From assembly GCF_005403045.1 (NCBI RefSeq), contig NZ_BJCL01000005.1:62001-126000 (forward strand): a DNA stretch of 64,000 nt, given 5' to 3'. This document shows, in pieces, positions 12,501-21,393 of the stretch; the first letter of the stretch is position 1, and each line of letters begins with the position of its first letter. The DNA comes from Pseudaquabacterium pictum (GTDB lineage Bacteria > Pseudomonadota > Gammaproteobacteria > Burkholderiales > Burkholderiaceae_C). Below the pieces are notes generated by a model, which saw only the letters and a program-made list of their open reading frames with translations, made no database searches and was not told where the DNA came from. Both the position numbers and the translations under genes were made by a program.

Positions 12501-13164
12501 GTACGTGTTCCGCAGCCTGGTCGACGACGACATCCCGCTGAACGCCGGCTGCCTGAAGCCGCTGCAGGTGATCGTGCCCGACGGCTGCCTGCTGAACCCG
12601 CGGCCGCCGGCAGCGGTGGTGGCGGGCAACGTGGAGACCTCGTCCTGCGTGACCAATGCGCTGTACGGCGCGCTGGGCGTGATGGCCGCCAGCCCCTGCA
12701 CGATGAACAACTTCACCTTCGGCAATGACCGCCACCAGTACTACGAGACGATCTCCGGCGGCTCGGGCGCCGGGCCCGGCTTCGACGGCACCAGCGTCGT
12801 GCAGACCCACATGACCAACAGCCGCCTCACCGACCCGGAGGTGCTGGAACTGCGCTTCCCGGTGCGGCTGGACAGCTACGCCATCCGCCCCGGATCGGGT
12901 GGCGCCGGCCGCTGGCGCGGTGGCGATGGCGGCGTGCGCCGCGTGCGCTTCCTGGAGACGATGACCGCGTCCATCCTCAGCAACGGCCGCCACCATGGCG
13001 CCTTCGGCGGCGACGGCGGTCAGCCCGGTGCGCCCGGCATCAACCGGGTGGAGCGGGCCGACGGCACGGTGGAGGCGCTGGACTACATCGGCTCGGTGAC
13101 GGTGCAGCCAGGGGATGTGTTCGTGGTCGAGACGCCCGGTGGTGGCGGATGGGGGCAGGCATGA
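9526..13164 (+). CDS. oplA: 5-oxoprolinase, ATP-hydrolysing (fused HyuA and HyuB domains)
   Basis: Cytoplasmic enzyme of 1212 residues that opens 5-oxoproline (pyroglutamate) to glutamate using ATP. It begins with the HyuA N-terminal domain ([18 protein letters not shown]), continues through the actin-like ATP-binding HyuA core ([15 protein letters not shown] near residue 285; AAGGGSVI), and ends with the HyuB domain from about residue 705 ([44 protein letters not shown]). The length is typical of fused eukaryote-like and proteobacterial oxoprolinases. The pyroglutamyl peptidase gene overlaps its stop, which favours oxoproline over hydantoin as substrate. Confidence 0.9.
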   Translation: MSLLPPSRWQFWIDRGGTFTDIVGRRPDGTLATAKLLSENPGQYADAAVEGMRRLLGLGPDEAITPDRVASVKMGTTVATNALLERKGDRTALVITRGFGDALRIAYQNRPRLFDRHIVLPELLYSAVVEADERLDAQGQVLQPLDAAALRVALQPLFEAGIRACAIVLLHGWRNPAHELAAAAVARAIGFSQVSVSHQVSPLIKLVPRGDTTVVDAYLSPILQRYVDSVASQMPGVPLYFMQSSGGLTEAHRFQGKDAILSGPAGGIVGMVRTALAAGHGKVIGFDMGGTSTDVSHYAGVFERAFDTQVAGVRMRAPMMAIHTVAAGGGSVIAFDGARLRVGPESAGAHPGPAAYRRGGPLAVTDANVLLGRLQPAHFPAVFGADGQQPLDGEVVRRQFDTLAARIAQATGRPATAEMVAAGALQIAVASMANAIKRISVARGYDVTAYTLQCFGGAGGQHACAVADALGMQQVLIHPLAGVLSAYGMGLADQIAMREASVERPLDAAGLQAARERLVTLTDAAVAEVQAQGVPPDRIQPVQRLLLRYQGTDTALAVPVSADSTIANLVAGFEAAYRQRFAFGMPGRALVIEAASVEAIGAAEAVPDGPAATVALPRDATPLATVRMHCALDDGSAEAWCDAGLFRREALTPGARVAGPAVITEANATTVVEPGWAATATARGDLLLQRLRPRAQRQAAGTQADPVMLEVFNNLFMNIAEQMGLRLQNTAHSVNIKERLDFSCALFSADGALIANAPHMPVHLGSMGESIKTVIARNPAMQPGDVYVLNDPYHGGTHLPDVTVVTPVYLDDAATCPQFYVASRGHHADIGGSTPGSVPPFSKTIDEEGVLIDNQLLVRGGRLLETELRTLLASGPWPARNPDQTIADLRAQIAANEKGVQELRAMVAQWGEPTVTAYMQHVQDNAEESVRRVITALKDGAFTLPMDNGAQIQVRLTVDAARRAATLDFTGTSAQTPDNFNAPKAVTMAAVLYVFRSLVDDDIPLNAGCLKPLQVIVPDGCLLNPRPPAAVVAGNVETSSCVTNALYGALGVMAASPCTMNNFTFGNDRHQYYETISGGSGAGPGFDGTSVVQTHMTNSRLTDPEVLELRFPVRLDSYAIRPGSGGAGRWRGGDGGVRRVRFLETMTASILSNGRHHGAFGGDGGQPGAPGINRVERADGTVEALDYIGSVTVQPGDVFVVETPGGGGWGQA

Positions 13165-13811
13165 GCGTGCAGCGGGTGCTGGTGACGGGCTTCGAGCCCT
13201 TCGGTGGCGAGACGATCAACCCGTCGTGGGACGTGGCGCAGGCGCTGCACGGCCAGGTGCGCGGCGGCGCCACCATCACCGCGGTGCAGCTGCCCTGCGC
13301 CTTCGCCACGTCGTTGCCGGCGCTGCGCGCGGCCCTCCGCCGCCACCGGCCGCAGCTGGTGCTGAGCCTGGGCCTGGCCGGCAGCCGCTCGGCCATCAGC
13401 CTGGAGCGGGTGGCCGTCAACCTGTGCGATGCCCGCATCCCCGACAACGCCGGCGCCCAGCCGGCCGGCACGCCGGTGGTGGCCGGCGGCCCGGCGGCCT
13501 GCTTCACCCGCCTGCCGGTGAAGGCGCTGCTGCAGCGGCTGCAGGCGGCGGGCCTGCCGGCCGAGCTGTCGCTGAGTGCTGGCAGCTTCGTCTGCAACCA
13601 GGTGATGTACGGCCTGCTGCATGCCTTGCGCCGCCAGCCCGGCGTGGCCGCCGGCTTCATCCACCTGCCGCCGCTGCCCGCGCAGGCCGCCGCCCATCCG
13701 GGCAGCCGGCCGCTGGCGCTGGCCGACCAGGTGCGCGCGCTGGAACTGCTGGTGGATGCGCTGGTGCCCGGCCTGGACGAATTGCACATTCCTGGCGGCC
13801 GCACCGACTGA
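13161..13811 (+). CDS. pcp: Pyrrolidone-carboxylate (pyroglutamyl) peptidase
   Basis: Cysteine peptidase (C15 family) of 216 residues that removes N-terminal pyroglutamate from peptides. The family triad is visible: Glu82 in SLERVAVN, Cys145 in [10 protein letters not shown] and His168 in GFIHLPPL. The N-terminus ([17 protein letters not shown]) is the family signature. The ATG at 13161 overlaps the TGA of the oxoprolinase gene in an ATGA. The two gene products act in order: peptidase frees pyroglutamate, oxoprolinase turns it into glutamate. Confidence 0.95.
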   Translation: MSVQRVLVTGFEPFGGETINPSWDVAQALHGQVRGGATITAVQLPCAFATSLPALRAALRRHRPQLVLSLGLAGSRSAISLERVAVNLCDARIPDNAGAQPAGTPVVAGGPAACFTRLPVKALLQRLQAAGLPAELSLSAGSFVCNQVMYGLLHALRRQPGVAAGFIHLPPLPAQAAAHPGSRPLALADQVRALELLVDALVPGLDELHIPGGRTD

Positions 13812-13933
13812 CCGGCGGCTGACAGCCGTCAAGTCCCCGCACCAGCTGGCCGATATGGCGAAGACCGGTGGACAGCCGCGGCCTGCGGCCGTGTCCGGCC
13901 GGCCATCCACACCACCGCCATTGGAGTTTGCCC

Positions 13934-14395
13934 ATGAAGAAGTTCGCCCGCTGCCTGTCCCTGGCCATTGCTGCCGCCGTGCTGTCCGTTCCGGTTGCCG
14001 CCGAAGTGAAGAACGCCACCAAGGACGAAGCGCTGGCCATGATCAAGAAGGCGGTCGCCCACTACAAGAAGGTCGGCAAGGACAAGGCCCTGGCCGACTT
14101 CAGCGCCAAGGGCGGGCCGTTCACCGACCGCGACCTGTATGTCTACACCGCCGACCTGACCGGCAAGGTCACCTCGCACGGCGCCAACGAGAAGCTGCTG
14201 GGCCGCGACCTGATGCAACTGAAGGATGCCGACGGCAAGCTGTTCATCGTCGAGATCCTGGACAAGGCCAAGGCCGGCAAGACGGGCTGGACCGACTACA
14301 AGTGGGTCAACCCGGTCAGCAAGGACATCGAGCAGAAGTCCGCCTACTGCGAGCCGCTGGATGCCCAGGTGATCTGCGCTGGCGTCTACAAGTGA
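13934..14395 (+). CDS. Periplasmic single-Cache-domain protein
   Basis: Secreted protein of 153 residues. A signal peptide (MKKFARCLSLAIAAAVLSVPVAAE) is followed by one small Cache-type sensor domain (ALAMIKKAVAHYKKVGKDKALADFS, then DRDLYVYTADLTGKVTSHG and KWVNPVSKDIEQKSAYCEPL). Such domains bind small ligands; here there is no membrane anchor or output domain. A GGAG ribosome site precedes the ATG. The chemoreceptor gene begins 34 bases downstream in the same direction, so the pair may work together, with this protein presenting a ligand to the receptor (inference). Confidence 0.8.
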   Translation: MKKFARCLSLAIAAAVLSVPVAAEVKNATKDEALAMIKKAVAHYKKVGKDKALADFSAKGGPFTDRDLYVYTADLTGKVTSHGANEKLLGRDLMQLKDADGKLFIVEILDKAKAGKTGWTDYKWVNPVSKDIEQKSAYCEPLDAQVICAGVYK

Positions 14396-14429
14396 GCGGC
14401 CGGCCGACTGACCGGACGAGGAGGTGCTG

Positions 14430-15992
14430 ATGTCGAGCCAACTCACGGTGTCGCAGCGGTTGTCGCTGGGATTTGCGGTGCTGGCGCTGCTGCTGCTGGC
14501 GGTGTGCGCGGCGTCCTGGTTGACCGTCAACCGCACCCAGGACATGGTATCCGGCGACTTGCGGCAGGCGCAGGACCGGCTGGCCCGCGCCAACGAGATG
14601 GTGCAGCTGGTCTTCGAGCAGGATCTGCATCTGCGCCAGGTGGGCCTGGTGACCGATCCGCCGACGATGGAGCGCCATGCCACCCTGGTGCGTCAGGCTG
14701 GCGAGAAGCTGGAGAAGATGCTCGATGCCCTGGGCAACGAGCCGGACCTGAGCACCGCCGAGAAGGCGCTGCTGGGCGAGGTGCGCAGCCTGCACGACAA
14801 GAGCAAGCCGGTGCTCAAGCGGGCGATGAACCTGGCACTGATGGTGATGCAGGAGGATGCCGCCAAGGTGATCACCGGCCAGCTCGACCAGTTGTCGCAG
14901 CAGCGGCGGGACCGGCTGCTGGCCTTCAACACGCTGCAGCGTGAGCAGGCCAGTGCCGCGGAGGCCCGCATCGGCGCCAGCAGCCGCCATGCGTCGGTCG
15001 CGATGCTGGTGGCCGCCGTCGCCGGTGTGCTGCTGGCCGCAGTGGCCGGCGTGCTGTGCACCCGCTCGGTGGTGCGGCCGCTGCAGGCCGCGGTGCAGGC
15101 CGCGCAGCAGCTGGCCGACGGTGACCTGCGGGTGCGCCTGGACAGCAGCCGTCGCGACGAATTCGGCCAGCTGCTCGGCGGCATGAACCGCATGGCCGAA
15201 TCGCTGCGCGGCGTGATCGGCACGATGCGCAGCTCGGCGGAGTCGGTGCGCAATGCCTCGGCCGAGATCGCCGCCGGCAACCACGACCTGTCGTCGCGCA
15301 CCGAGCAGCAGGCCAGCAGCCTGCAGTCCACCGTGTCGACGGTCGCCGAGCTGGGCGCCTCGGTGCGCCGCAATGCCGAGGCGGCCCAGCAGGCCACCCG
15401 GCTGGCGGCCGACGCCTCCGGCGTGGCCAGCCAGGGCGGTCAGCGGGTGGGCGAGGTGGTCAGCACCATGGACGAGATCAGCCAGTCGTCCAGGCGCATC
15501 GCCGACATCGTCGGCGTGATCGACGGCATCGCCTTCCAGACCAACATCCTGGCATTGAATGCCGCGGTGGAGGCAGCGCGCGCCGGCGAGCAGGGCCGCG
15601 GCTTTGCGGTGGTGGCCGGCGAGGTGCGCAGCCTGGCCCAACGCAGCGCCGGCGCGGCCCGCGAGATCAAGACCCTGATCAGCGCCAACGTCGAGAAGGT
15701 GGAAAGCGGCACCCGCCTGGTGGCCGATGCCGGCAGCACCATGTCGGACATCGTGCAGTCGTCCGAGCGGGTGGCGGCCATCATCAGCGAGATCAGCCAG
15801 GCCACGCAGGAACAGGCCAGCGGGCTGGAGCTGGTCAGCGGCGCCGTGCAGCGCATCGACGAAGCCACGCAGCAGAACGCGGCGCTGGTGGAACAGAGCG
15901 CGGCTGCCGCCAGCAGCCTGCAGGACCAGACCGTCCGTCTCAACGAGGCGGTGGGCGTGTTCCAGGTCGCCGATCAGTCCTCGGACCGGTAG
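14430..15992 (+). CDS. Methyl-accepting chemotaxis protein
   Basis: Transmembrane chemoreceptor of 520 residues. A first membrane helix (about 12-33) is followed by a four-helix-bundle type periplasmic sensor (about 34-188), a second helix (about 190-212), a HAMP domain (about 213-265), and a long coiled-coil signalling domain. The kinase-contact hairpin is IDGIAFQTNILALNAAVEAA...GEQGRGFAVVAGEVRSLAQR. It has no C-terminal CheR/CheB pentapeptide. The ATG at 14430 follows GAGGAGG; a GTG six bases earlier overlaps that site and is unlikely to be used. Its stop overlaps the end of the convergent anti-sigma gene by 19 bases. Confidence 0.95.
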   Translation: MSSQLTVSQRLSLGFAVLALLLLAVCAASWLTVNRTQDMVSGDLRQAQDRLARANEMVQLVFEQDLHLRQVGLVTDPPTMERHATLVRQAGEKLEKMLDALGNEPDLSTAEKALLGEVRSLHDKSKPVLKRAMNLALMVMQEDAAKVITGQLDQLSQQRRDRLLAFNTLQREQASAAEARIGASSRHASVAMLVAAVAGVLLAAVAGVLCTRSVVRPLQAAVQAAQQLADGDLRVRLDSSRRDEFGQLLGGMNRMAESLRGVIGTMRSSAESVRNASAEIAAGNHDLSSRTEQQASSLQSTVSTVAELGASVRRNAEAAQQATRLAADASGVASQGGQRVGEVVSTMDEISQSSRRIADIVGVIDGIAFQTNILALNAAVEAARAGEQGRGFAVVAGEVRSLAQRSAGAAREIKTLISANVEKVESGTRLVADAGSTMSDIVQSSERVAAIISEISQATQEQASGLELVSGAVQRIDEATQQNAALVEQSAAAASSLQDQTVRLNEAVGVFQVADQSSDR

Positions 15993-16168
15993 GCGCGCCA
16001 GCGGTCCAGCGCCTGGCGCATCACGGCCTGCTGGTCGCGGAAGCGCCGGCAGCCGCCGCAGGCCAGCCAGTGCAGCCGCAGGGACAGCGCTTCCAGCGCG
16101 TCCAGCGGCCGGTCCTGGCTCTCCAGCACCAGGCGGGTGACGTCGCGGCAGCTGCGGCGGATCTTCAT
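15974..16168 (-). CDS. Small zinc-finger anti-sigma factor (ZAS type)
   Basis: Soluble protein of 64 residues that should hold and inhibit the sigma factor encoded 25 bases upstream. It carries the zinc anti-sigma motif H-x3-C-x2-C (His33, Cys37, Cys40) plus Cys7, which in this class can sense oxidants by releasing zinc. No membrane segment is present. It resembles the short anti-sigma partner (MseR type) known with some betaproteobacterial ECF factors, where oxidative stress frees the sigma factor; that comparison is from memory of the family. Its 3' end overlaps the chemoreceptor gene tail to tail. Confidence 0.82.
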   Translation of the reverse strand: MKIRRSCRDVTRLVLESQDRPLDALEALSLRLHWLACGGCRRFRDQQAVMRQALDRWRAYRSED

Positions 16169-16193
16169 GGCGGGCTGGGGCGGGGCAAGGTGT

Positions 16194-16769
16194 TCAGGTC
16201 GGCTGGGCGCTGTTGAACCAGCGCTGCTGCAGGCATTCCCGCAGCCGCAGCCGCGCCCGGTGCAGCAGCACCCACAGGTTGGTCGCGGTGATCTGCAATT
16301 CCTTGCAGATTTCGTCGGTGCTCAGCTCCAGCCACTCGCGCATCATGAACACCCGGCCCTGTGCCGGCGGCAGGTGGTCCATGCAGGCCTCCAGCACCTC
16401 GAAGAACTGGCGCTGGCCCAGGTGCGCCTCGGGGCTGCCCCAGTCGGGCGGCATGGCGCGCCAATGGTGGCCTGCGGCGCTGTCGAACAGGCTCTCGTCC
16501 AGGTCCTCGCCGTCGTCGGTGGTCAGCACCGTGGCCTCGCGGGCATGGCGGCGCAGCTGGTCGACGACCTTGTTCTTCAGCACCGCCACCAGCCAGGTCT
16601 TGAGCTGGCTGCGGCCGGCAAAGCTGTGTGGCTTCTCCAGCGCGGCCAGCAGGGTCTCGCTGACGGCGTCCTCCGCCCAGGCGTCGTTGCGCAGCTGGCT
16701 GCGGGCAAAGCGCAGCAGCTGCGGGCGCAGCGCCTCCACCTGGGCGGCGAAGTCGACGCCGTCGTTCAT
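16194..16769 (-). CDS. ECF-type sigma-70 family RNA polymerase sigma factor
   Basis: Alternative sigma factor of 191 residues. Region 2 (LRPQLLRFARSQLRNDAWAEDAVSETLLAAL, then FAGRSQLKTWLVAVLKNKVVDQLRRH) and region 4 (LPPAQGRVFMMREWLELSTDEICKELQITATNLWVLLHRARLRLRECL) are both complete, with a longer than usual linker between them. The ATG at 16769 overlaps the stop of the nitrile hydratase accessory gene in an ATGA, so the regulator is translated as part of the enzyme operon. The zinc anti-sigma follows. Its targets may include this operon. Confidence 0.92.
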   Translation of the reverse strand: MNDGVDFAAQVEALRPQLLRFARSQLRNDAWAEDAVSETLLAALEKPHSFAGRSQLKTWLVAVLKNKVVDQLRRHAREATVLTTDDGEDLDESLFDSAAGHHWRAMPPDWGSPEAHLGQRQFFEVLEACMDHLPPAQGRVFMMREWLELSTDEICKELQITATNLWVLLHRARLRLRECLQQRWFNSAQPT

Positions 16770-17137
16770 GCCTGCGCCCAGTCCGCCGGCTCCAGCACGA
16801 TGGGCTGGCCGTGCGGCGTGCGGTCGGCGGCGTGGTCCCAGGCGCGGGCGCAGCGCGCCAGCTCATCGGCCTGCGCGGCGCCCTTGGCGGCCACCAGCGT
16901 CTCCAGCGCGGCCAGCCAGTGGTGGTAGTAGGTATCGCCCAGGTCGGCATCGCCGGCGGCCTGCGCAGCGGCGATCTGCGCCGACAGCGCCGCGGCCCAT
17001 TCCGGCCAGGTGAACAGGCCCTGCTGGTGCAGCTGCAGCACCATCGCGAAGGCCTGGGCCATCCAGGGTTCGGCGAAGACCGGGGCGCTGTCGTCGCCCA
17101 GCGGCAGGCCGGGGCAGCTGGCCAGATCCATGGTCAT
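16766..17137 (-). CDS. Nitrile hydratase accessory (activator) protein
   Basis: Protein of 123 residues that belongs to the nitrile hydratase beta-like accessory family (P14K/NhlE type), which loads cobalt into the alpha subunit through subunit exchange. It begins [25 protein letters not shown] and has the family stretch AMVLQLHQQGLFTWPEWAAALSAQI and YYHHWLAALETL. The ATG at 17137 overlaps the beta-subunit stop in an ATGA, and its own stop overlaps the sigma factor start. The long reading upstream to 17257 lies inside the beta gene and is rejected. Confidence 0.87.
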   Translation of the reverse strand: MTMDLASCPGLPLGDDSAPVFAEPWMAQAFAMVLQLHQQGLFTWPEWAAALSAQIAAAQAAGDADLGDTYYHHWLAALETLVAAKGAAQADELARCARAWDHAADRTPHGQPIVLEPADWAQA

Positions 17138-17808
17138 GCAGGGTCTCCGTCGTCGGGCTGCAGGTAGCTCTCCCAGGCATCCACCGACACCTGCAGGCCC
17201 GGCTGGGCCTCGGGGCCCCACAGCGTGGCGCCGTCGAACACCACGGTGTACAGCCACTGCGGCTGCTCGCCCCGGCCCTGGGCGTTGGTGTCGGGGAACA
17301 CATGGGCGCCATGCAGCCGGGCGATGGTGCCGCGCCGGCCCTGCGCATAGCCGGGCAGCCGGCTGTGGTGGTCGACATGGCCGGCCCGGGTGCGCACCGC
17401 ATCGCCCACTGCAAACCGGGCCGGACCAGGCGCCGGGCGATCGGTGGGCGAGCCCTTGGCCAGCACCGCCGGCACGGCATCGGCCAGCAGCTTGCGCGGC
17501 AGCGGCTTCGGCGGGTGCAGCAGCCGGCCGGCGGCCACTTCATCGGCACCCACCAGGCCGCGTTCGGCCATCAGGCGTTCGATGCCCGCCAGCCAGATGC
17601 GGTAGTAGCTGAGCCGGGCGTAGTCGGGCATGGTCTCGCGGGCCGAGCGGCTCTGGTCGATGTTCCAGGCGCCGGTGGCGCCCATGGCGAGGGTCAGGGC
17701 CAGGGCCTTGGGCTCGAAGGCTTCGTGCCAGAACTCGCCTTCGGCCTCGGGTGTCACCGGGCCATGACCGGGCTGGCCGCCCAGGTCGGCGTGGAATGCG
17801 TAGCTCAT
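17134..17808 (-). CDS. nthB: Nitrile hydratase beta subunit
   Basis: Beta subunit of 224 residues, the usual size. The N-terminal helical part ([17 protein letters not shown], then [18 protein letters not shown], and [21 protein letters not shown]) is followed by the C-terminal SH3-like barrel ([31 protein letters not shown]). It surrounds the metal site of the alpha subunit to form the nitrile-to-amide hydratase. The ATG at 17808 overlaps the alpha stop in an ATGA, and upstream in-frame sequence lies inside alpha. The alpha-before-beta order is the Fe-type order, although the alpha metal motif is of Co type. Confidence 0.93.
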   Translation of the reverse strand: MSYAFHADLGGQPGHGPVTPEAEGEFWHEAFEPKALALTLAMGATGAWNIDQSRSARETMPDYARLSYYRIWLAGIERLMAERGLVGADEVAAGRLLHPPKPLPRKLLADAVPAVLAKGSPTDRPAPGPARFAVGDAVRTRAGHVDHHSRLPGYAQGRRGTIARLHGAHVFPDTNAQGRGEQPQWLYTVVFDGATLWGPEAQPGLQVSVDAWESYLQPDDGDPA

Positions 17809-18428
17809 GCCTGCGGGCTCCTGGCCAGGCCGGTGCCGATCATCGAATCCCGCGTCACCAGGTCGGCCAGCTGGTCCTCGGTCAGCCCGTCGGTGCCCGC
17901 CGGCCGCTGCGGGATGACGAGGTAGCGCACTTCCGCCGTGCTGTCCCAGATGCGGCACTGCGTGGCCTCGGGCAGCTGCACGCCGAAGTCGGCCAGCACG
18001 CCGCGTGGGTCTTTCACCGCCCGGCTGCGGTAGGGCGCGCTCTTGTACCAGGTGGGCGGCAGGCCCAGCACGGTCCAGGGGTAGCAGCTGCACAGGGTGC
18101 AGACCACCAGGTGGTGGGTGTCGGGCGTGTTGAACACCGCCACCATGTGCTCGCCCTGGCGGCCGGTGTAGCCCAGGCTGGCGATGGCGGCGGTGGCATC
18201 GGCCTCCAGCCAGGCGGCAAAGGCCGGGTCGGCCCAGGCCTTGGCCACCACCCGGGCGCCGTTGCGCGGGCCGATCTTGGTCTGGTAGGTGTCGACCAGC
18301 ACATCCAGCGCGGCCGGATCGATGTAGCCCTTCTGGGTCAGCACCGTCTCCAGCGCGCGCACCCGCAGGTCCATGGCGTCGAGATGGCTCATGCCATCGG
18401 CGTGGTCATGATCGTGGTCGTGGCTCAT
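17805..18428 (-). CDS. nthA: Nitrile hydratase alpha subunit, cobalt type
   Basis: Catalytic subunit of 207 residues that turns nitriles into amides. The metal-binding motif is VCTLCSC with Cys110, Cys113 and Cys115; Thr at the second position marks the cobalt class, where Fe enzymes have Ser. Cys113 and Cys115 are the ones oxidised to sulfinic and sulfenic acids in the family. The N-terminus is unusually His/Asp-rich ([14 protein letters not shown]), which could bind metal. The ATG overlaps the upstream PQQ dehydrogenase stop. No amidase gene is present in the window, so the fate of the amide is not shown. Confidence 0.95.
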   Translation of the reverse strand: MSHDHDHDHADGMSHLDAMDLRVRALETVLTQKGYIDPAALDVLVDTYQTKIGPRNGARVVAKAWADPAFAAWLEADATAAIASLGYTGRQGEHMVAVFNTPDTHHLVVCTLCSCYPWTVLGLPPTWYKSAPYRSRAVKDPRGVLADFGVQLPEATQCRIWDSTAEVRYLVIPQRPAGTDGLTEDQLADLVTRDSMIGTGLARSPQA

Positions 18429-19573
18429 GGCAAAACCCTCAGAACGCGCCCGTCGGCGTTGTCAGTCAGCAAGTAGAGCAGCCCGTCGGGCCCTTGACGC
18501 ACATCGCGGATGCGCTCGTTCAGGGACTGCAGCAGGCGTTCCTGCGCCACCACCTTGTTGCCGTCCAGCGTGATGCGCACCAGCGCCTGGCCACGCAGCG
18601 CGCCGATGAACAGGTTGCCCTTCCAGCCGGGGTAGCGGTCGCTGGTCAGGAAGGCCATGCCGCTGGGGGCGATCGAGGTGGGCACCCAGTGGGCCTGCGG
18701 CGCCACCACGTCGGCCCGCTCGGTGCCGTCGCCGATCTTGGTGCCCAGGCCGTAGTTGCGGCCGAAGGTGATCACCGGCCAGCCGTGGTTGCCGCCGCGC
18801 TGCACCAGGTTCAGCTCGTCGCCGCCCTGGGGGCCGTGCTCGGTGGCCCACAGGTCGCCGGTGGCGGGGTGGATGGCTGCGCCCTGCACATTGCGGTGGC
18901 CCCAGCTCCAGATCTCCGGGCGGGTGCCGGCCCTGCCCACCAGCGGGTTGTCGGCCGGCACCTTGCCGTCGGCCTCGATGCGCACGATCTTGCCCAGGTG
19001 GTTGTCCAGCGTCTGCGCATCGTCCTTGCGGCTGAAGCGGTCGCCCAGGGCGATGAACAGCCGGCCGTCGCTGCCGAACACCAGGCGGCTTCCGAAGTGC
19101 AGCTTGCTGGCCACCTTGGGCAGCTGGCGGAACACCACGGCCACCTCGGCCAGTCGCTCCGCACCCGGGGCGCCGTCCAGCCGGGCGCGGGCCACGGCGG
19201 TGCCGTTGGCGTCGCCGTCGGCGGCGGCCTCGCTGTAGCTCCAGTAGACCAGCCGGTTGCTGGCAAAGCGGGGGTCGACCACCACATCGAGCAGGCCGCC
19301 CTGGCCCTCGGCCACCACCGGTGGCAGGCCGGGCAGCGGCGGGCCCAGCTTGCCGTCGGCAGCGATCACCCGCATGCGGCCGGCCCGCTCGGTCACCAGC
19401 ATGCGGCCGTCGGGCAGGAAGGCCAGGCCCCAGGGGTTGACCAGACCATGGGCCACCACGGCCACCTTGGGCGCATTGCCCTGCGCCGCGGTCAGCGCCG
19501 GGGCCAGCAGGCCGGGCGTGGCCAGCAGGGCCAGGGCCTGGCGGCGTGTGGTGGTGGCGCGGGGGGATGGCAT
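18425..19573 (-). CDS. PQQ-dependent sugar dehydrogenase (soluble aldose dehydrogenase family)
   Basis: Periplasmic quinoprotein of 382 residues. A twin-arginine-like leader ([25 protein letters not shown]) precedes a six-bladed propeller of the Asd/YliI family: [79 protein letters not shown] and PSGMAFLT. The His and Arg residues in these blades bind PQQ and calcium in known members. The ATG at 19573 follows CGGAGA. The gene starts 20 bases after recJ and overlaps nthA, tying a periplasmic oxidase to the nitrile hydratase genes for no obvious metabolic reason. Confidence 0.9.
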   Translation of the reverse strand: MPSPRATTTRRQALALLATPGLLAPALTAAQGNAPKVAVVAHGLVNPWGLAFLPDGRMLVTERAGRMRVIAADGKLGPPLPGLPPVVAEGQGGLLDVVVDPRFASNRLVYWSYSEAAADGDANGTAVARARLDGAPGAERLAEVAVVFRQLPKVASKLHFGSRLVFGSDGRLFIALGDRFSRKDDAQTLDNHLGKIVRIEADGKVPADNPLVGRAGTRPEIWSWGHRNVQGAAIHPATGDLWATEHGPQGGDELNLVQRGGNHGWPVITFGRNYGLGTKIGDGTERADVVAPQAHWVPTSIAPSGMAFLTSDRYPGWKGNLFIGALRGQALVRITLDGNKVVAQERLLQSLNERIRDVRQGPDGLLYLLTDNADGRVLRVLP

Positions 19574-19593
19574 CGGCGGTCTCCGGGGCAAGG

Positions 19594-21393
19594 TCAGGAC
19601 AGGGAGGATGTGGGGGCGAAGGCGGCTTCCACCACCATCTGCAGGCGCTGCTGGCCCTGGAATTCATCCAGGTTCAGCCGGTAGGCCAGCTGCACCCGCG
19701 CGGGCAGCGGCTCGGCATGGCCGAACCAGATGGCGTCGCGCAGCGTACCGGCATGGCGCACCCGCAGCTTCAAGTGCTTCTCGCCGACCAGGCGCTGCTG
19801 CAGCACGTCCACCTCGTCGCAGAACACCGGCGCCTCGAAGCCCTGGCCCCAGACCTGGGCGTCCAGCGTGGCCACGGTGGCGGTGTTGAACCACTCGCCG
19901 CCCAGCGGGCCGTCGGTGGCCACGCAGCGCTGCAGCGCGGCCGGCTGCAACGCCTCGGCAGCCACTTGCTGCAGTGCGCTGGCGAACAGCGGCCAGTCGG
20001 CCTCGGCCAGGGTGCAGCCGGCGGCCATCGCATGGCCACCGAAGCGCAGCAGCACGCCGGGGTGGCGCTTGCTGACCAGATCGAGCGCATCACGCAGGTG
20101 GAAGCCGGCGATCGACCGGCCCGAACCCTTCAGCAGCCCGTCCTGCCCGCGCGCCAGCACGAAGGTGGGCCGGTGCAGCCGGTCCTTCAGCCGCCCGGCG
20201 ACGATGCCGACCACGCCTTCATGGAAGTCGGGGTCGAACAGCACCAGCGCGGGCGGTGTCTCCTGTCCGGCGGGCTGGCGGGCCAGCAGCGCGTCCAGCA
20301 GCACCTCGGCCTGGGTGGCCATGTCGGTCTGCACCTCGCGGCGCTGGCGGTTGATGGCGTCCAGCGCCTGGGCCAGCTCGCCGGCGCGGGCCGGGTCGTC
20401 GGTCAGCAGGCACTCGATGCCCAGCGTCATGTCCGACAGCCGGCCGGCGGCATTGATGCGCGGGCCCAGGGCAAAGCCGAAGTCGAAGGCGGCGGCCCGT
20501 GCCGGCACCCGGCCGGCAGCGGCGAACAGCGCCGCCACGCCCGGTTGCATGCGCCCGGCGCGGATGCGCTTCAGGCCCTGCGCCACCAGGCGGCGGTTGT
20601 TGTCGTCGAGCTTCACCACATCGGCCACCGTGCCCAGGGCCACCAGGTCGAGCAGGGCATCCAGCCGCGGCTGCTGGTCGGCGGCGAAGGCGCCGCGCGC
20701 GCGCAGCTCGGCCCGCAGCGCCAGCAGCACATAGAACACCACGCCCACGCCTGCCAGGGCCTTGCTGGCGAAGCCGCAGCCGGGCTGGTTGGGGTTGACG
20801 ATCACATCGGCGGCGGGCAGCTGCACCGTGCCGTCGGCGCCCAGCGCAGGCAGGTGGTGGTCGGTCACCAGCACCTGCAGGCCCAGCGCGCGGGCATGGG
20901 CCACGCCGGCGCTGCTGGCGATGCCGTTGTCCACCGTCACCAGCAGCTGCGGCGGCGTGGCCGGGGTCTGCGCCAGGGCCAGATCGACGATGGCCGGCGT
21001 CAGGCCGTAGCCATGCACCAGGCGGTCGGGCACCACGTACTGCAAGGTGTCGGGTGCGGCGCCCAGCAGGCCCAGGCCACGCAGGGCCACGGCGCAGGCG
21101 GTGGCGCCATCGCAGTCGTAGTCGGCCACGATGCAGATGCGCCGGTGTGCGGCGATGGCATCGGCCAGCAGCACCGCGGCCTCGGTGGCGCCTTGCAGCT
21201 GCGCAGGCGGCAGCAGCCGGGCCAGGCCGTCGTCCAGATCGTCGGCGCTGCGCACGCCACGGGCGGCGAACAGCCGGGCCAGCAGCGGGTGCACGCCGGC
21301 CTGTTCCAGGGCGAAGGCGACGCGCGGCGGAACGTCGCGCCGGGTCAGGGTCTGCGGCGGCACGTCCCGGCGCTGCAGCGTGGGGCTGGTCAC
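19594..21393 (-). CDS. recJ: Single-strand DNA 5'-3' exonuclease RecJ
   Basis: DHH-family exonuclease of 599 residues used in recombination and mismatch repair. Catalytic motifs are visible: ADYDCDGATA near residue 88, VTDHHLP near 172, ALGTVADVV and GPRINAAGRL, followed by the DHHA1 domain (GSGRSIAGFHLRDAL, LLRFGGHAMAAG) and the C-terminal OB-like domain. The GTG start at 21393 overlaps the TGA of the upstream gene. This RpfE-RecJ order is common in betaproteobacteria and Xanthomonas. Confidence 0.95.
   Translation of the reverse strand: MTSPTLQRRDVPPQTLTRRDVPPRVAFALEQAGVHPLLARLFAARGVRSADDLDDGLARLLPPAQLQGATEAAVLLADAIAAHRRICIVADYDCDGATACAVALRGLGLLGAAPDTLQYVVPDRLVHGYGLTPAIVDLALAQTPATPPQLLVTVDNGIASSAGVAHARALGLQVLVTDHHLPALGADGTVQLPAADVIVNPNQPGCGFASKALAGVGVVFYVLLALRAELRARGAFAADQQPRLDALLDLVALGTVADVVKLDDNNRRLVAQGLKRIRAGRMQPGVAALFAAAGRVPARAAAFDFGFALGPRINAAGRLSDMTLGIECLLTDDPARAGELAQALDAINRQRREVQTDMATQAEVLLDALLARQPAGQETPPALVLFDPDFHEGVVGIVAGRLKDRLHRPTFVLARGQDGLLKGSGRSIAGFHLRDALDLVSKRHPGVLLRFGGHAMAAGCTLAEADWPLFASALQQVAAEALQPAALQRCVATDGPLGGEWFNTATVATLDAQVWGQGFEAPVFCDEVDVLQQRLVGEKHLKLRVRHAGTLRDAIWFGHAEPLPARVQLAYRLNLDEFQGQQRLQMVVEAAFAPTSSLS

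Noticed and set aside
9322-12996. Minus-strand open frame of 1224 codons
   Set aside because: It runs antisense to the 5-oxoprolinase gene, shows no domain, and has biased composition.
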